Source: Lentisphaerota bacterium (GTDB taxonomy: Bacteria > Verrucomicrobiota > Lentisphaeria > Victivallales > Victivallaceae). Taken from it: a stretch of 64,000 nt of DNA. The notes beneath the pieces were generated by a model. The model saw only the letters and a program-made list of their open reading frames with translations, had not been told where the DNA came from and ran no database searches. Positions 16,571 through 25,607 of the stretch are shown here, piece after piece. Made by a program: the position numbers and the translations under genes. Location of the stretch: the NCBI GenBank assembly GCA_015061625.1, contig SUWG01000002.1:62001-126000 (forward strand), given 5' to 3'. Positions within the stretch are counted from its first letter, which is position 1; each line of letters begins with the position of its first letter.

Positions 16571-16597
16571 TTGTCGAAAAAATGTCATTTTCTGTCA
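16571..16597. promoter_or_regulatory. Phased TGTC repeats upstream of cassette II (candidate AraC operator)
   Basis: TGTC occurs at 16572, 16583 and 16593, that is at steps of 11 and 10 bp. The first 16 bases (TTGTCGAAAAAATGTC) are identical to 22069-22084 upstream of cassette III. The block lies 15 nt upstream of the -35 box, a usual place for an activator of the AraC type. Confidence 0.5.
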
Positions 16598-16624
16598 AAA
16601 AAGAGGGATTTTTTGCAATCAGGA

Positions 16625-16658
16625 TAAAAAAACTCCCGGAATATTGAAATTCCGGGAG
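16625..16658 (-). terminator. Terminator of cassette III
   Basis: A 10-bp perfect stem (16633-16642 with 16649-16658) is followed on the minus strand by a run of seven U. It lies just after the stop of the 1316-residue gene. Confidence 0.85.
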
Positions 16659-16680
16659 CGGAAGAAAACAAAACGGCAAA

Positions 16681-19600
16681 TTATTCCAGAACTATCCATT
16701 CTCCGGCAGCAGTGGCAACTGCTTTGCCGTCGGTAAAGGATACACCTTCGGATTTTTCCACGATCCGGGTGAAGTTTTCCGGCACATCCACACTTCCGGC
16801 AGCAGCGAAGTGTAAATAAAGCAAGGTTTTACCGTTTTCTTCAATGGTATAACTCGCCGGGGCATTTGGACCGAAGCGGGACGGGTCAAAAAGTTTCCGG
16901 TACCCGGAGGCCTCAATGACAGTTCCTGCTTCCATAATGATTCCGCCTTGAGAATAGATCACATAGGGATAACTTTTTTGAGTGACATTGATCCACACCG
17001 GCTGGTTTACTGCCGCATCTCTGCGGATTGCAGGTATGCTTGAACCATTGAAAAGCGAATAACCTATTACCAAACCGGTTTCCCGAACCCGCCCGCCGCG
17101 TCGCGGGTCATTTACTCCGGCGATCTGAATGAAGCGATCCGGTAAGTTCGCCGGATCGGCCAGCATTGCTCCGGAGAAGATAATGCGGGGCAATTTTTGA
17201 GTGGAATCCACTCCGCAGGCGAAATCAAATCGACGACCATCCTGTTCAAAAGGCCGAGTTTTGGGTATCCAGTATTCCCGGAATGGACTTCTGCCGTGAG
17301 TATAGATGATCTGGGTTTGCAGCAGACCATATTGACGCAGAGCAGTTTTTTCAAGGATACGGATTTTTTGAGCAATATACATTGTGCCGTCTGCGGTAAA
17401 GGTATAATGATTCGTAATCTCTGCTGCACCGGGGATCGATGGATCGATTAGATCTACCTGTCTGCCGGGATTATTCAACACCAGTTCCAGCAATCCGGCC
17501 GGAGAAACGATTTCATAAACTTCATCACAGGTCAGTATTCTGCCCCGCTTGATAAATTCACCTTCCGGTAAAGGTTGACCATCCAGCAGAAAATTCTGCC
17601 TTTTGATTCGGAGATTGGGGATCAACTGGGTATGTTGAAGCCGCTCAACTTTATAAATTTTGCCGTTGCAGGAAAATTCTGTACGCAATGAACTGCGGTC
17701 GAAAAATCCGATTCCGTTATGTCCGATATTTTCAGACATGACCAGGATGTTGTTTTCATCAATTATCCGCAGAATGTAATATGTCCGCCGGGCGGCTGTC
17801 AATTTGGTTTTCCCCACATCCGACAAGGTAAAACCGTGAGCCGGAATTGTTAAGGTCAATGCAGTCAATGCCCCGTGATTGGCTCCGACATTGCCGTAAG
17901 TCGTCAACATCGGTGCCCCTTCGTCAATGGCGGCATATACGGTCTGACCGGTAAGCATGGCATCGGAGGTTACTCCCAGTCCGGCCGGGATCCGGCGGGA
18001 ACTTCCAAATTCAAATTGACCATTATTGCCGGTGATCAATTCGGTGACAAGGTCGTATTCATCGGAAAATCTGGTGCGTAAATACAGTTTCCCGTCACGT
18101 CTGGCAATGGCTGTTTCGCCATTGTTCAGTGCGAATCTCACCCCGTGTGCCGGGTGGACCAGAGCATCGGCCAGAGTCGGCTGATTTTTACGGAATGCTT
18201 TATCGGCAGCCTGAACTTTGCCCGGCCAGTCAGACATGGTGCCGGCAACAAACGGATAGGCTCTGTCCAGACGGAAAAGAAATTCCCGAAGCAACTCCGC
18301 TTCGCTCATTTTTCCGGGGAAAAAGCCGACAAAGTGACGTCCGTTTTTCTGACGGTAAACGATTTGATCGGTTGCCGTGACACCGGGAAAATAACGGTTT
18401 CTGGCGGTTGCACCGATGGCAAAAATCGTTTTAGCATCGGAAGTTTCCACCACCGGGAAACGGAATCTTTCATGGAAAGTGCCGATCAAATGCCATAATC
18501 TGGGGGCAGGAACCCGCAGACGGCCGCGGTGAAAGGCGGAGTAGGTAGATAAAGATGTAATCAGATAATCCAGAGAAGCTACTTCATCCGCTTTGCCGAC
18601 GATCGCGGCCAATGCACCGCTGCGGTCATCGGAAAGAGGCAGGGCTTCGACCCATGAATCATCAGCCGGATCCATCGTGAAACGCGGTGCTTTCTGCGGC
18701 AGAACAGAGGTCACTTGCTGTGAACCATTCATCCCGGTCTGTTTCAGGACCAGATAGCCGAATGGCGGCAATTCAAAATCGATCAGCGTATCACCGTTAT
18801 GATCGAAACGGTTGACCGTTGCTCTGCCGGAAATATCGGCATAAATCGCTCCGGGAACATTGAATTTCGGTCCGGAAATCCGCAGTGTGCCGCCTTTCTT
18901 TTCTCTTGACGGGTTGGATACTACCACATAACTGTTTTCGCCTTCGCCATAGCGTGAAACCCAGTACGGGTGAGTATTTTCCCATGGATCATCGGCACCT
19001 GGGATCCCATCCACCCAGACATAGGGGGCAGCGTGCCAACCGGCCCGGTTGAGCATGGTGATCAGCGGTTTGACCGCCAACATATCCGGATAGCCACGCA
19101 TAAACATTTTGGAAGGACTTGCACCCATACGCAGAGAAAAGAGCGTGAGAAAGTCAACTGCACCGGAAATCGCTGTGTTGATTTGTTCCGGAGAGAGTTT
19201 TTCCCAGTCGAGGAATGGAGCGAGAACGAATCCTCTCCACAGAACCCATGGTTTGCGGCCGAGCATCAGACGGTGAGGTACCGGCAGATCGGTTCTTTCC
19301 CATGCCGATGCTTCGTGCATTTCTCCATCCGCATAGAATATAGAAAGGTAATTGTATGGAGCATTGACTATCGAACCTGCCCGGCGCCCATCCGGACGCA
19401 AAGGGAGATTGCGGGTATAGTTCATGTTATAGGCCAGCGCGACACCCTCAAGTACAAAAATTTTACCATCTTTGTCGTATGCCCGGTACGGCTCCTGACG
19501 GACAAGGTCTCCGTAATATGGGGTGGTACCGATGGCACAATCAAGAGCAAAACCGGCAATCGTGAGATTCTGCCAGAGTTTGGCCAGGTCGGAACGGGTC

Positions 19601-20631
19601 TTGGCTCCGAATGAACCTGCCCGGCCGGACCAGACATATTCTGCCCAGAATTCATCCGCCCAACCTTTTACCCGGTAACCGGGTTTCCCATCGGCCGTGA
19701 CCCAGCGGGAATCGGCGAAGTGCGGAAGCAGATCGGTGTTGCAGTATTGCGACATATAGTAGTAGAATAATGCACTTGTTTTATCCCCGGCTGCAGTGCG
19801 GATACGATGGTTGCGTTCCCAATCGGCGATTGTGCCGGGAATATTGCATTTTGCATGGGACTTTTCCTGTTTGTATCCCAGTGAGTCATCCCAGAATTGT
19901 TCCGATGGGTAATAATCTCCTGACCGTTGATAACTGTTGTAGTACCACTCCCAGTCAAAACCGGTACGGCGGCACTCTTCATATTGATAATCTCTCAAGG
20001 CAGCATCACTGGAAAGATATCCGCCGGTGCCGTAAATGCGTGGATCGACTCCGGGGGCGGGGCGGAACCATTCCGGATAAGTAAGATGGTATTTTTCGAC
20101 TGACTCGACGTAACTTACGCCGGTGAAATTGGCCGAGACAAAAATATCGGTCAGAGATTCTCCCGGATAAAGCACCCGGAATATGTCAAAGACCATGACT
20201 GCTTTACCGTCGGAAATCTCCAGACTGCGTTCAAAACGGCTGGCAATAATCGACGGGGCAAAGCCCAGCATGTAAATATTGCCGTTATCCGTATAACTGG
20301 TCAGGGGAAAAACATGACGGTCAAGAACCGGAACGTAACTCCGGGTGAGATTACGCTGATAACTGTTGCCATCCCAGTAGGAACCGCCGGCATTTCCTGC
20401 CGGTAGTTTTGCACGCAAACGCAGCAGCAGGGTTTCTTCTCCCTTATTGCAGAGAGTTAAGTGAAGTTCATCAATCGCACCGTTTTTTTCAGTGTTTTGC
20501 TGTACATCCAAACCGCAGGTGGCAGACAGAGGTTCATGTTCGCCGTTAACGAAACGTGAAATTTCGATTTGCAGGGCTGCACAGAGAGAATAAACGGTAC
20601 TCAAAGCCATAATAGTAAGGTATTTTTTCAT
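16681..20631 (-). CDS. Giant secreted glycosidase-like protein with extra C-terminal region (cassette III)
   Basis: Exported protein of 1316 residues, the largest of the three paralogues. The signal peptide is MKKYLTIMALSTVYSLCAA. The core matches cassette II: DPRIYGTGGYLSS near residue 210, WEWYYNSYQRSGDYYPSEQFW, and AGFALDCAIG with Asp364. YADGEMHE, YGEGENSYVVVSNPS, then TIFAIGATARNRYFPG and HFVGFFPGK complete it. After about residue 830 there are roughly 480 residues absent from the paralogues, rich in beta-strand patterns (for example GAALTALTLTIPAHGF-like stretches and IIYSQGG), for which I know no family. The ribosome-binding site is weak. Very probably a surface or secreted polysaccharide-active enzyme, but substrate and mechanism are unknown. 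Confidence 0.7.
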   Translation of the reverse strand: MKKYLTIMALSTVYSLCAALQIEISRFVNGEHEPLSATCGLDVQQNTEKNGAIDELHLTLCNKGEETLLLRLRAKLPAGNAGGSYWDGNSYQRNLTRSYVPVLDRHVFPLTSYTDNGNIYMLGFAPSIIASRFERSLEISDGKAVMVFDIFRVLYPGESLTDIFVSANFTGVSYVESVEKYHLTYPEWFRPAPGVDPRIYGTGGYLSSDAALRDYQYEECRRTGFDWEWYYNSYQRSGDYYPSEQFWDDSLGYKQEKSHAKCNIPGTIADWERNHRIRTAAGDKTSALFYYYMSQYCNTDLLPHFADSRWVTADGKPGYRVKGWADEFWAEYVWSGRAGSFGAKTRSDLAKLWQNLTIAGFALDCAIGTTPYYGDLVRQEPYRAYDKDGKIFVLEGVALAYNMNYTRNLPLRPDGRRAGSIVNAPYNYLSIFYADGEMHEASAWERTDLPVPHRLMLGRKPWVLWRGFVLAPFLDWEKLSPEQINTAISGAVDFLTLFSLRMGASPSKMFMRGYPDMLAVKPLITMLNRAGWHAAPYVWVDGIPGADDPWENTHPYWVSRYGEGENSYVVVSNPSREKKGGTLRISGPKFNVPGAIYADISGRATVNRFDHNGDTLIDFELPPFGYLVLKQTGMNGSQQVTSVLPQKAPRFTMDPADDSWVEALPLSDDRSGALAAIVGKADEVASLDYLITSLSTYSAFHRGRLRVPAPRLWHLIGTFHERFRFPVVETSDAKTIFAIGATARNRYFPGVTATDQIVYRQKNGRHFVGFFPGKMSEAELLREFLFRLDRAYPFVAGTMSDWPGKVQAADKAFRKNQPTLADALVHPAHGVRFALNNGETAIARRDGKLYLRTRFSDEYDLVTELITGNNGQFEFGSSRRIPAGLGVTSDAMLTGQTVYAAIDEGAPMLTTYGNVGANHGALTALTLTIPAHGFTLSDVGKTKLTAARRTYYILRIIDENNILVMSENIGHNGIGFFDRSSLRTEFSCNGKIYKVERLQHTQLIPNLRIKRQNFLLDGQPLPEGEFIKRGRILTCDEVYEIVSPAGLLELVLNNPGRQVDLIDPSIPGAAEITNHYTFTADGTMYIAQKIRILEKTALRQYGLLQTQIIYTHGRSPFREYWIPKTRPFEQDGRRFDFACGVDSTQKLPRIIFSGAMLADPANLPDRFIQIAGVNDPRRGGRVRETGLVIGYSLFNGSSIPAIRRDAAVNQPVWINVTQKSYPYVIYSQGGIIMEAGTVIEASGYRKLFDPSRFGPNAPASYTIEENGKTLLYLHFAAAGSVDVPENFTRIVEKSEGVSFTDGKAVATAAGEWIVLE

Positions 20632-20658
20632 GGTTAAAAAAATCTTTCGGCGAATCTG

Positions 20659-21222
20659 TTAAAGTATTTCCCGGAATTCAACCTGTCGTACATACAAAAT
20701 TCCCTCGCCGAAATAACTGCCTACTTTGATTTGGTATTTCGTGATATTTTCCGGCACTGTCAACTCAAAGGAAATTGTTTTCCAATCCGTTATCCCGCCT
20801 CCCGGGGAGTACTCGAACGGGATGAAGTTGGGGAAAAGCGGATTGTCAGTATAAGAGTAATCCCATATTCTGCCTTCGGTACCGGTGCTTTCGCCGTTGG
20901 CAGTATAGCCGATGGCATAGAGCAGGATTCGACCTTTGGGCAACAGTGTCCGTGCCCGGCAGATATATTTTTTGCCGGGGGTTACATCCACATACTGACC
21001 GAGATAACCGGAAAATTCATTACTGCATGAAGCAATGGAAACAGCAGATTTTTCCGGATCATATTTTACTTCAAATATTTCATCACCCATACTTTCAAAT
21101 TTCCAGTGTGTCCGGTAACCGGCCGGATCTTTGAAATCGGGGTTTTTGAGCAGATTGGGACCTTCAGCGGCAATTACTGCCGCCGAAGCGAGCAAAGATG
21201 AGCAAAGCATTTTCAGTTTCAT
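20659..21222 (-). CDS. Secreted CBM-like protein (cassette III)
   Basis: Exported protein of 187 residues with signal peptide MKLKMLCSSLLASAAVIAAE. The mature start GPNLLKNPDFKDPAG is the typical first strand of CBM4/9-like jelly rolls. GYLGQYVDVTPGKKYICRAR and DWKTISFELTVPEN match the paralogues at 9966 and 14862. It lies 6 nt after the prepilin stop (21229) and 27 nt before the giant hydrolase-like gene, so all three form one operon. The Shine-Dalgarno site is weak, consistent with translation coupled to the prepilin gene. Binding specificity cannot be read from sequence. Confidence 0.65.
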   Translation of the reverse strand: MKLKMLCSSLLASAAVIAAEGPNLLKNPDFKDPAGYRTHWKFESMGDEIFEVKYDPEKSAVSIASCSNEFSGYLGQYVDVTPGKKYICRARTLLPKGRILLYAIGYTANGESTGTEGRIWDYSYTDNPLFPNFIPFEYSPGGGITDWKTISFELTVPENITKYQIKVGSYFGEGILYVRQVEFREIL

Positions 21223-21228
21223 AAAGCG

Positions 21229-21957
21229 TCAGAACTTATCTCTTTCGGGGACCCAACCATCAAGATTACAGGTGGATCCGGATTCACGGGTGATCGAACG
21301 GGCAAGACTGTCAACATGGAAGTCGGCAAAAAGCATATTGAGATAGCGGGTACTGCTGTGGGGGTAGGCGATGCCACTGGTATCTGCAACCCCGGAATCC
21401 CAGGACATATTATAGGTTTTGGCATCCATAATGTAATATTTTGAGGATGGATTGACCAATTGAGAACCTTTCAGTGCCCAGATCGTTGTGCCGTCAATGC
21501 TTGTGCCATAACCGAAATATTTATTGATACCGTAGTTCATTCCCGATTTGCCGCCGTATATCTGACCTTTGCTGAAAGTATAATCATTGGAGGGACAAAC
21601 GTAGACACCATATTCATAAGTGCCATCAAGTGTCGGACCATTACTGCTTTCTTTTACCGGTGCACCGATATAGGGGGCGATTTGGGCGAACCAGGGGGGC
21701 AGTGTTGTGGTTGCACCACCATAAATCGCGGAACGGGGAAAATAATCATGGTCATTGAGATATTGTGCCGCACCGCTGCCGATTTGTTTCAGATTATTTA
21801 CACAACTTGCCGCCCGCCCGCGTTCACGGGCAGAGTTGAGAGCCGGAAGCAGGATCGCCGCAAGAATGGCGATAATGGCAATAACTACGAGAAGTTCGAT
21901 CAGAGTGAAGCCCATGGGCTTCATTCCCATCGGGAATGAATACTGTTTCTTTTTCAT
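21229..21957 (-). CDS. Prepilin-type protein with palindromic leader (cassette III)
   Basis: Pseudopilin-like protein of 242 residues. The start at 21957 has AAAAGGAG upstream. The leader [16 protein letters not shown] is followed by [16 protein letters not shown], and Gly is at the -1 position as expected for prepilin peptidase. The mature part has the family stretch [22 protein letters not shown] and a degenerate H-X9-DG region (FADFHVDSL). The leader codons consist almost wholly of two adjacent palindromes (see repeat entry). It is the first gene of cassette III and divergent from an AraC gene. Confidence 0.85.
   Translation of the reverse strand: MKKKQYSFPMGMKPMGFTLIELLVVIAIIAILAAILLPALNSARERGRAASCVNNLKQIGSGAAQYLNDHDYFPRSAIYGGATTTLPPWFAQIAPYIGAPVKESSNGPTLDGTYEYGVYVCPSNDYTFSKGQIYGGKSGMNYGINKYFGYGTSIDGTTIWALKGSQLVNPSSKYYIMDAKTYNMSWDSGVADTSGIAYPHSSTRYLNMLFADFHVDSLARSITRESGSTCNLDGWVPERDKF
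21907..21940 (-). repeat. Double palindrome in the prepilin leader
   Basis: A perfect 16-bp palindrome (21907-21922, GAAGCCCATGGGCTTC) overlaps a hairpin with a 9-bp stem and 3-nt loop (21920-21928 with 21932-21940). Both end exactly at the codons before FTLIELL. Confidence 0.75.
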
Positions 21958-21999
21958 CAGTCATGCTCCTTTTATTATGGTTGCTGATTGGGTAAAATC

Positions 22000-22028
22000 T
22001 TGCAATGTGCAAAATTGTGCATTATATT
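22000..22028 (+). promoter_or_regulatory. Candidate promoter of the AraC gene at 22.1 kb
   Basis: TTGCAA (22000-22005) and TATATT (22023-22028) are 17 nt apart, with transcription expected near 22035. It overlaps the divergent promoter of cassette III. Confidence 0.45.
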
Positions 22029-22030
22029 AT

Positions 22031-22059
22031 AATATAGTACGCATAAAAGAGTAAAACAA
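22031..22059 (-). promoter_or_regulatory. Candidate promoter of cassette III
   Basis: On the minus strand TTGTTT (22054-22059) and TATATT (22031-22036) are 17 nt apart. The leader to the ATG at 21957 would be about 65 nt. Confidence 0.45.
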
Positions 22060-22068
22060 TGTAAATTT

Positions 22069-22095
22069 TTGTCGAAAAAATGTCTGATATTGTCA
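22069..22095. promoter_or_regulatory. Phased TGTC repeats upstream of cassette III (candidate AraC operator)
   Basis: TGTC occurs at 22070, 22081 and 22091, the same 11 and 10 bp steps as at 16572-16593, and 22069-22084 is identical to 16571-16586. The block covers the start codon of the AraC gene, so binding could also limit the regulator's own expression. Confidence 0.5.
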
Positions 22096-22871
22096 ATTTT
22101 GCTCCTTCGGAATTAACTCCTGAACAGTCGGTCGTACTGTCAAGAGCCGGATATCGTGATCGTTTGACTTACTGGAGTGTAATAAATTGTTTGCAGCCCT
22201 GCTGGGTGATGTGGTATAATCCGGATCCGGGGTGTGCTTGCATTTCCCGCGGCAAACGCTATGAATTGACCGGGGATAAAATTCTGTTGATTCCTCCTCA
22301 CACGCTTTATTCCGGAGAGCACAGTCAGGCTCCCAGGCACTATTTCATCTGGTTTCAGGCTTCTGCTCCGTTTGATCTGCCGGAACGTAAAGTTATTGAA
22401 TTGCCGTCTCAACCGTTTCTTGAGCGGCTTTATGCGGCATTTTCGCCGGGTAAACGTCAATTGCAGCAGATTTATACTTTGGTACACGAATTGCTTTTGA
22501 GTATACCGGAAGACTTCTTCAGTCATTCCGATTCTCCCGGCAAGGCCCAGGTGATAAATAAGGCGATCCGCTTTATCAATCGTAATGACGGCAATATCCG
22601 CAATAGTGATATCGCTGCAGAATTGCACCTTTCTCCGACCCGTTTCAACCATTTATTCAAGGCAGAAATGGGGATTTCTCCGCAGCGCTACTGCCGTCAG
22701 GTGCGGATGTATAAAGCAATATCTTTGTTGCAGGAAGGTGTGGATATAAAAACCGCCGCCGGATTATGCGGATTTGCCGACCGTTATCACTTTTCCAAGG
22801 AGTTTAAAACTTACCACAATATTACTCCGGGAAAATGGCTGAAAACCCATCAGCGGGTCGTGGATAAGTGA
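22080..22871 (+). CDS. AraC-family transcriptional regulator
   Basis: Regulator of 263 residues. The N-terminal part is a short cupin-like sensor (ISRGKRYELTGDKILLIPPH). The C-terminal domain has two helix-turn-helix motifs (NSDIAAELHLSPTRFNHLF and DIKTAAGLCGFADRYHFSKEF) and the usual closing NITPGKWLK. It is divergent from cassette III, 122 nt away, with overlapping promoters and a shared candidate operator, so it most likely controls cassette III and perhaps cassette II. Its stop codon directly abuts that of the convergent gene at 22872. Confidence 0.9.
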   Translation: MSDIVNFAPSELTPEQSVVLSRAGYRDRLTYWSVINCLQPCWVMWYNPDPGCACISRGKRYELTGDKILLIPPHTLYSGEHSQAPRHYFIWFQASAPFDLPERKVIELPSQPFLERLYAAFSPGKRQLQQIYTLVHELLLSIPEDFFSHSDSPGKAQVINKAIRFINRNDGNIRNSDIAAELHLSPTRFNHLFKAEMGISPQRYCRQVRMYKAISLLQEGVDIKTAAGLCGFADRYHFSKEFKTYHNITPGKWLKTHQRVVDK

Positions 22872-25529
22872 TTATTCCAAATACAACAATCCGAGTCTTT
22901 CCGGAGAAAACCCATTGAAATTGAGTCGCGGATCCGGGTCATATTCGCCGGATGGAGTGTTGTCGCTGTGAAATTTGCGTTCCGCATCGAACCATGTACG
23001 CTGTACTCCGGCAAAAATTGTTTTGGCATAATCAAATTTTCCCCAAGGCACCGTAACAGTATATTCATCATTTGTCAGAGCAGTTACTTTTATTCCCTGA
23101 GCGGCTTCACAATATGCGGTTTGTTCTCCGGTTGAAACATTGACCAGTATCGGGAATTTTGTTCCGGAAGCATCCATCAGTAAAAGCTGTCTCTGTTCCA
23201 GAGAAATCCCCTGTTCCAAAGGAAAATATTTTATTCTGAATTGCAATTCATTACCGTTTTTTATGGCTGACCAGCAGAATGTATCCGCCTGATAAGATTT
23301 TCCGGTGTGAAATTTTATTCCTTCCCATGCCAGGATATTTTTTATATCTTCGGCCGGGAGATTTTGCAATTCACGCAATGCTTGGGTACATTTATCCAAT
23401 TCTCCGATCCGCCAACGCAATTTTTCCGGGAAGTACTTATACACTTCTGCTTCGGAGTGATACCCCAGACGGCAGTCGCTCTGACATAATTCGATCATGC
23501 GTAACGAGGCATATTTTTCTTTGCTGATCAAATCGAGCATATCGGGAATGACTCCGGATCCCCCGCTTAAAAGCACTTGCCGCAAATGATAAAAGGTAAG
23601 GATGCGGGCTCCGGAATTAAAGAGCAGATCCAGTGCTTCATAAAGATCGCAATCACGCATTCTTTCCTGATCATCAGCGAATTTCTGGCGCAGTTCCGGT
23701 AATATTTCAATCGCGTTATCCCATTGAGTTGACAACAATCCTGCCAGTATTTCTGCATCGGCTAAAGAATGATTGACCAATGCTTCTCCGATGGTGTCAC
23801 CGGCCGGGAATTGATCCGGCTTCCATGAACGGGGCAGCGAACGCATGGAGTGTTTGATATGAAGCGGCCAAACGATGCCATCATGCATCGGACCGTAATA
23901 TTGAAATTGGATATCCAGAGGATAATTGTTGTAAGCCATGCCGAATTTTTGCCACATGACGGCAACTTTTTCAGACATGGCATTGCCCCATTCCGGACGG
24001 GCCAAATTACGGAGAAAAGTCAATTCGTCATCTTCAAAATTTTCAAAAGCGAGCATTCCGGCGGCACGGTTCATCAAGCCCGGATAGTTTCCGAAGTACC
24101 AGCACTGTATGACATGATGGACCCCGAGATTTTTCATGGCCCGGTATTTGTGATAAAGATTCCCCGGCACCGGCATGAAAGGTACTGTCGCTGATTCATG
24201 AGAACAACCGACTTGCAGTTTTGCCGCAAATCCGCAATTGTTTTTTGCCGCTGCCGCCATTCTGCCGAAACGGTCTGACGGACCGATGGCTGAGAGCCAA
24301 TAATCACCGCCGGCGTGTACTTTCCCGGTTTGTGCTTTGGTACAGCCGGATTCAAAATTGAATGCAAGTATCTTTTCTTCATCAAGGCCGGCAGGTAATT
24401 CAAACCACCAGTCCGGAATCTGCTGGGGGCGCGGATTATAAAGCCAACTTAAAACTTCCGCTTTGCTTCCGGCATCTTCGGCACCGGCTTTGATCGCAGA
24501 AAGTACCCGGTTGAGGATTTGCGGATTACTTAAATGACATTGATCCGCACATGGCAATTTACCTTCGGGACTTGAATAGATATAACTCAAACATGATGTC
24601 GGGCGTTCACCCAGAGAAATCAACATCATGCCGCCCAGATCTGGAACATCGCCAAAAATTGATGCCGAGGTTTCCCGGATATAGCGGAATGAATTTTCAC
24701 TGGCAATGCAAAATGCCCGGTATTCTTCAAAAGCCGGTACTCCGCACATGTCTTCAAAGCCTTGCGGCAGAGGATTTTCCGGCTTCCATGAGGCCGGTTC
24801 AATGCAGAATATCCATACTTTTATACCGTATTTGCGGCACTTGGCAACGGTGTTACGCAGTTTGGTGATACGTTTTTCCCGCAGGGGATCTTCCGGAAAG
24901 AAACTGTTTTTTGCCAGTTCTTTCCAAACAACGGTCAGCCAGATACCGTTTACTCCCTCGGAAGCAAGCATATCCAGATAACCTTCCGGATAGTAGTCGG
25001 TGTCATCCGTCAACTCATCCCTGAAAAACGGCGGCCGTTTGATCGGTCCGAAAAAACAGCGGGAAATACGGTTTTTCAACCATGGTTTTTTGCTGATCGT
25101 TTGCGGAGAGAGTGCAGGGATATCGCTGCTGCGGACTAAATCGAGCAATGCGTAAACAGCCCGGCGCAATCCTTCGGTATCGGCGGCAGCCAAGGTGATG
25201 CCGGTTGAAGTTATTTTGATACGGTACTCTTCAAAAGCCAGAGAGTTGTCTGCAACAGAAGATATTTTTACTTCCGGTGAACTGGTATTGCCGGTATATT
25301 TTTTCGCAAAACGTGTGATCGCATCATAGGCTGAATCCAGTAAATTTTCCGGATCCGGAAATGAAGATCCGATAATCCATTTACCTCTGATATCCAGCAT
25401 ATTTTCCGGAATTTTTTTTACACTCATCCAATGGGGCGTTCTGGAACAGAATTTTCTTAATTCATTGATAAATTCCGGTTCGTTCCGGGGAAATGGCGGA
25501 ATCGGTGCGATATCCTGAAAATTATACAT
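22872..25529 (-). CDS. Cytoplasmic glycosidase-like protein with GH20/GH67-type N-terminal domain
   Basis: Protein of 885 residues without a signal peptide. The start at 25529 has AAGGAG. Residues about 90-150 (YRIKITSTGITLAAADTEGL then RRAVYALLDLVR) look like the N-terminal alpha/beta domain of GH20 and GH67 enzymes. A barrel follows from about residue 165 (WLKNRISRCFFGP, YYPEGYLDMLASEGVNGIWLT, KCRKYGIKVWIFCIEP). The middle has LGVHHVIQCWYFGNYPG, and the C-terminal third is helical, then beta-rich. The catalytic residues cannot be assigned. It probably trims oligosaccharides brought into the cell; it may also be a non-GH20 family sharing that domain. It could be co-transcribed with the dehydrogenase upstream. 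Confidence 0.6.
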   Translation of the reverse strand: MYNFQDIAPIPPFPRNEPEFINELRKFCSRTPHWMSVKKIPENMLDIRGKWIIGSSFPDPENLLDSAYDAITRFAKKYTGNTSSPEVKISSVADNSLAFEEYRIKITSTGITLAAADTEGLRRAVYALLDLVRSSDIPALSPQTISKKPWLKNRISRCFFGPIKRPPFFRDELTDDTDYYPEGYLDMLASEGVNGIWLTVVWKELAKNSFFPEDPLREKRITKLRNTVAKCRKYGIKVWIFCIEPASWKPENPLPQGFEDMCGVPAFEEYRAFCIASENSFRYIRETSASIFGDVPDLGGMMLISLGERPTSCLSYIYSSPEGKLPCADQCHLSNPQILNRVLSAIKAGAEDAGSKAEVLSWLYNPRPQQIPDWWFELPAGLDEEKILAFNFESGCTKAQTGKVHAGGDYWLSAIGPSDRFGRMAAAAKNNCGFAAKLQVGCSHESATVPFMPVPGNLYHKYRAMKNLGVHHVIQCWYFGNYPGLMNRAAGMLAFENFEDDELTFLRNLARPEWGNAMSEKVAVMWQKFGMAYNNYPLDIQFQYYGPMHDGIVWPLHIKHSMRSLPRSWKPDQFPAGDTIGEALVNHSLADAEILAGLLSTQWDNAIEILPELRQKFADDQERMRDCDLYEALDLLFNSGARILTFYHLRQVLLSGGSGVIPDMLDLISKEKYASLRMIELCQSDCRLGYHSEAEVYKYFPEKLRWRIGELDKCTQALRELQNLPAEDIKNILAWEGIKFHTGKSYQADTFCWSAIKNGNELQFRIKYFPLEQGISLEQRQLLLMDASGTKFPILVNVSTGEQTAYCEAAQGIKVTALTNDEYTVTVPWGKFDYAKTIFAGVQRTWFDAERKFHSDNTPSGEYDPDPRLNFNGFSPERLGLLYLE

Positions 25530-25607
25530 GGAACATTATCTCCTTGATCTGTTTTGAAAAAATACACCGTAAAAATAGAAAAATCAAGTGAATTTACAGA
25601 AAAAGTT

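Noticed and set aside
22006-22022. TGTGCA direct repeats as a CRP-like site
   Set aside because: TGTGCA-N4-TGTGCA is a direct and not an inverted repeat, and lies inside the spacer of a promoter; too weak to call.
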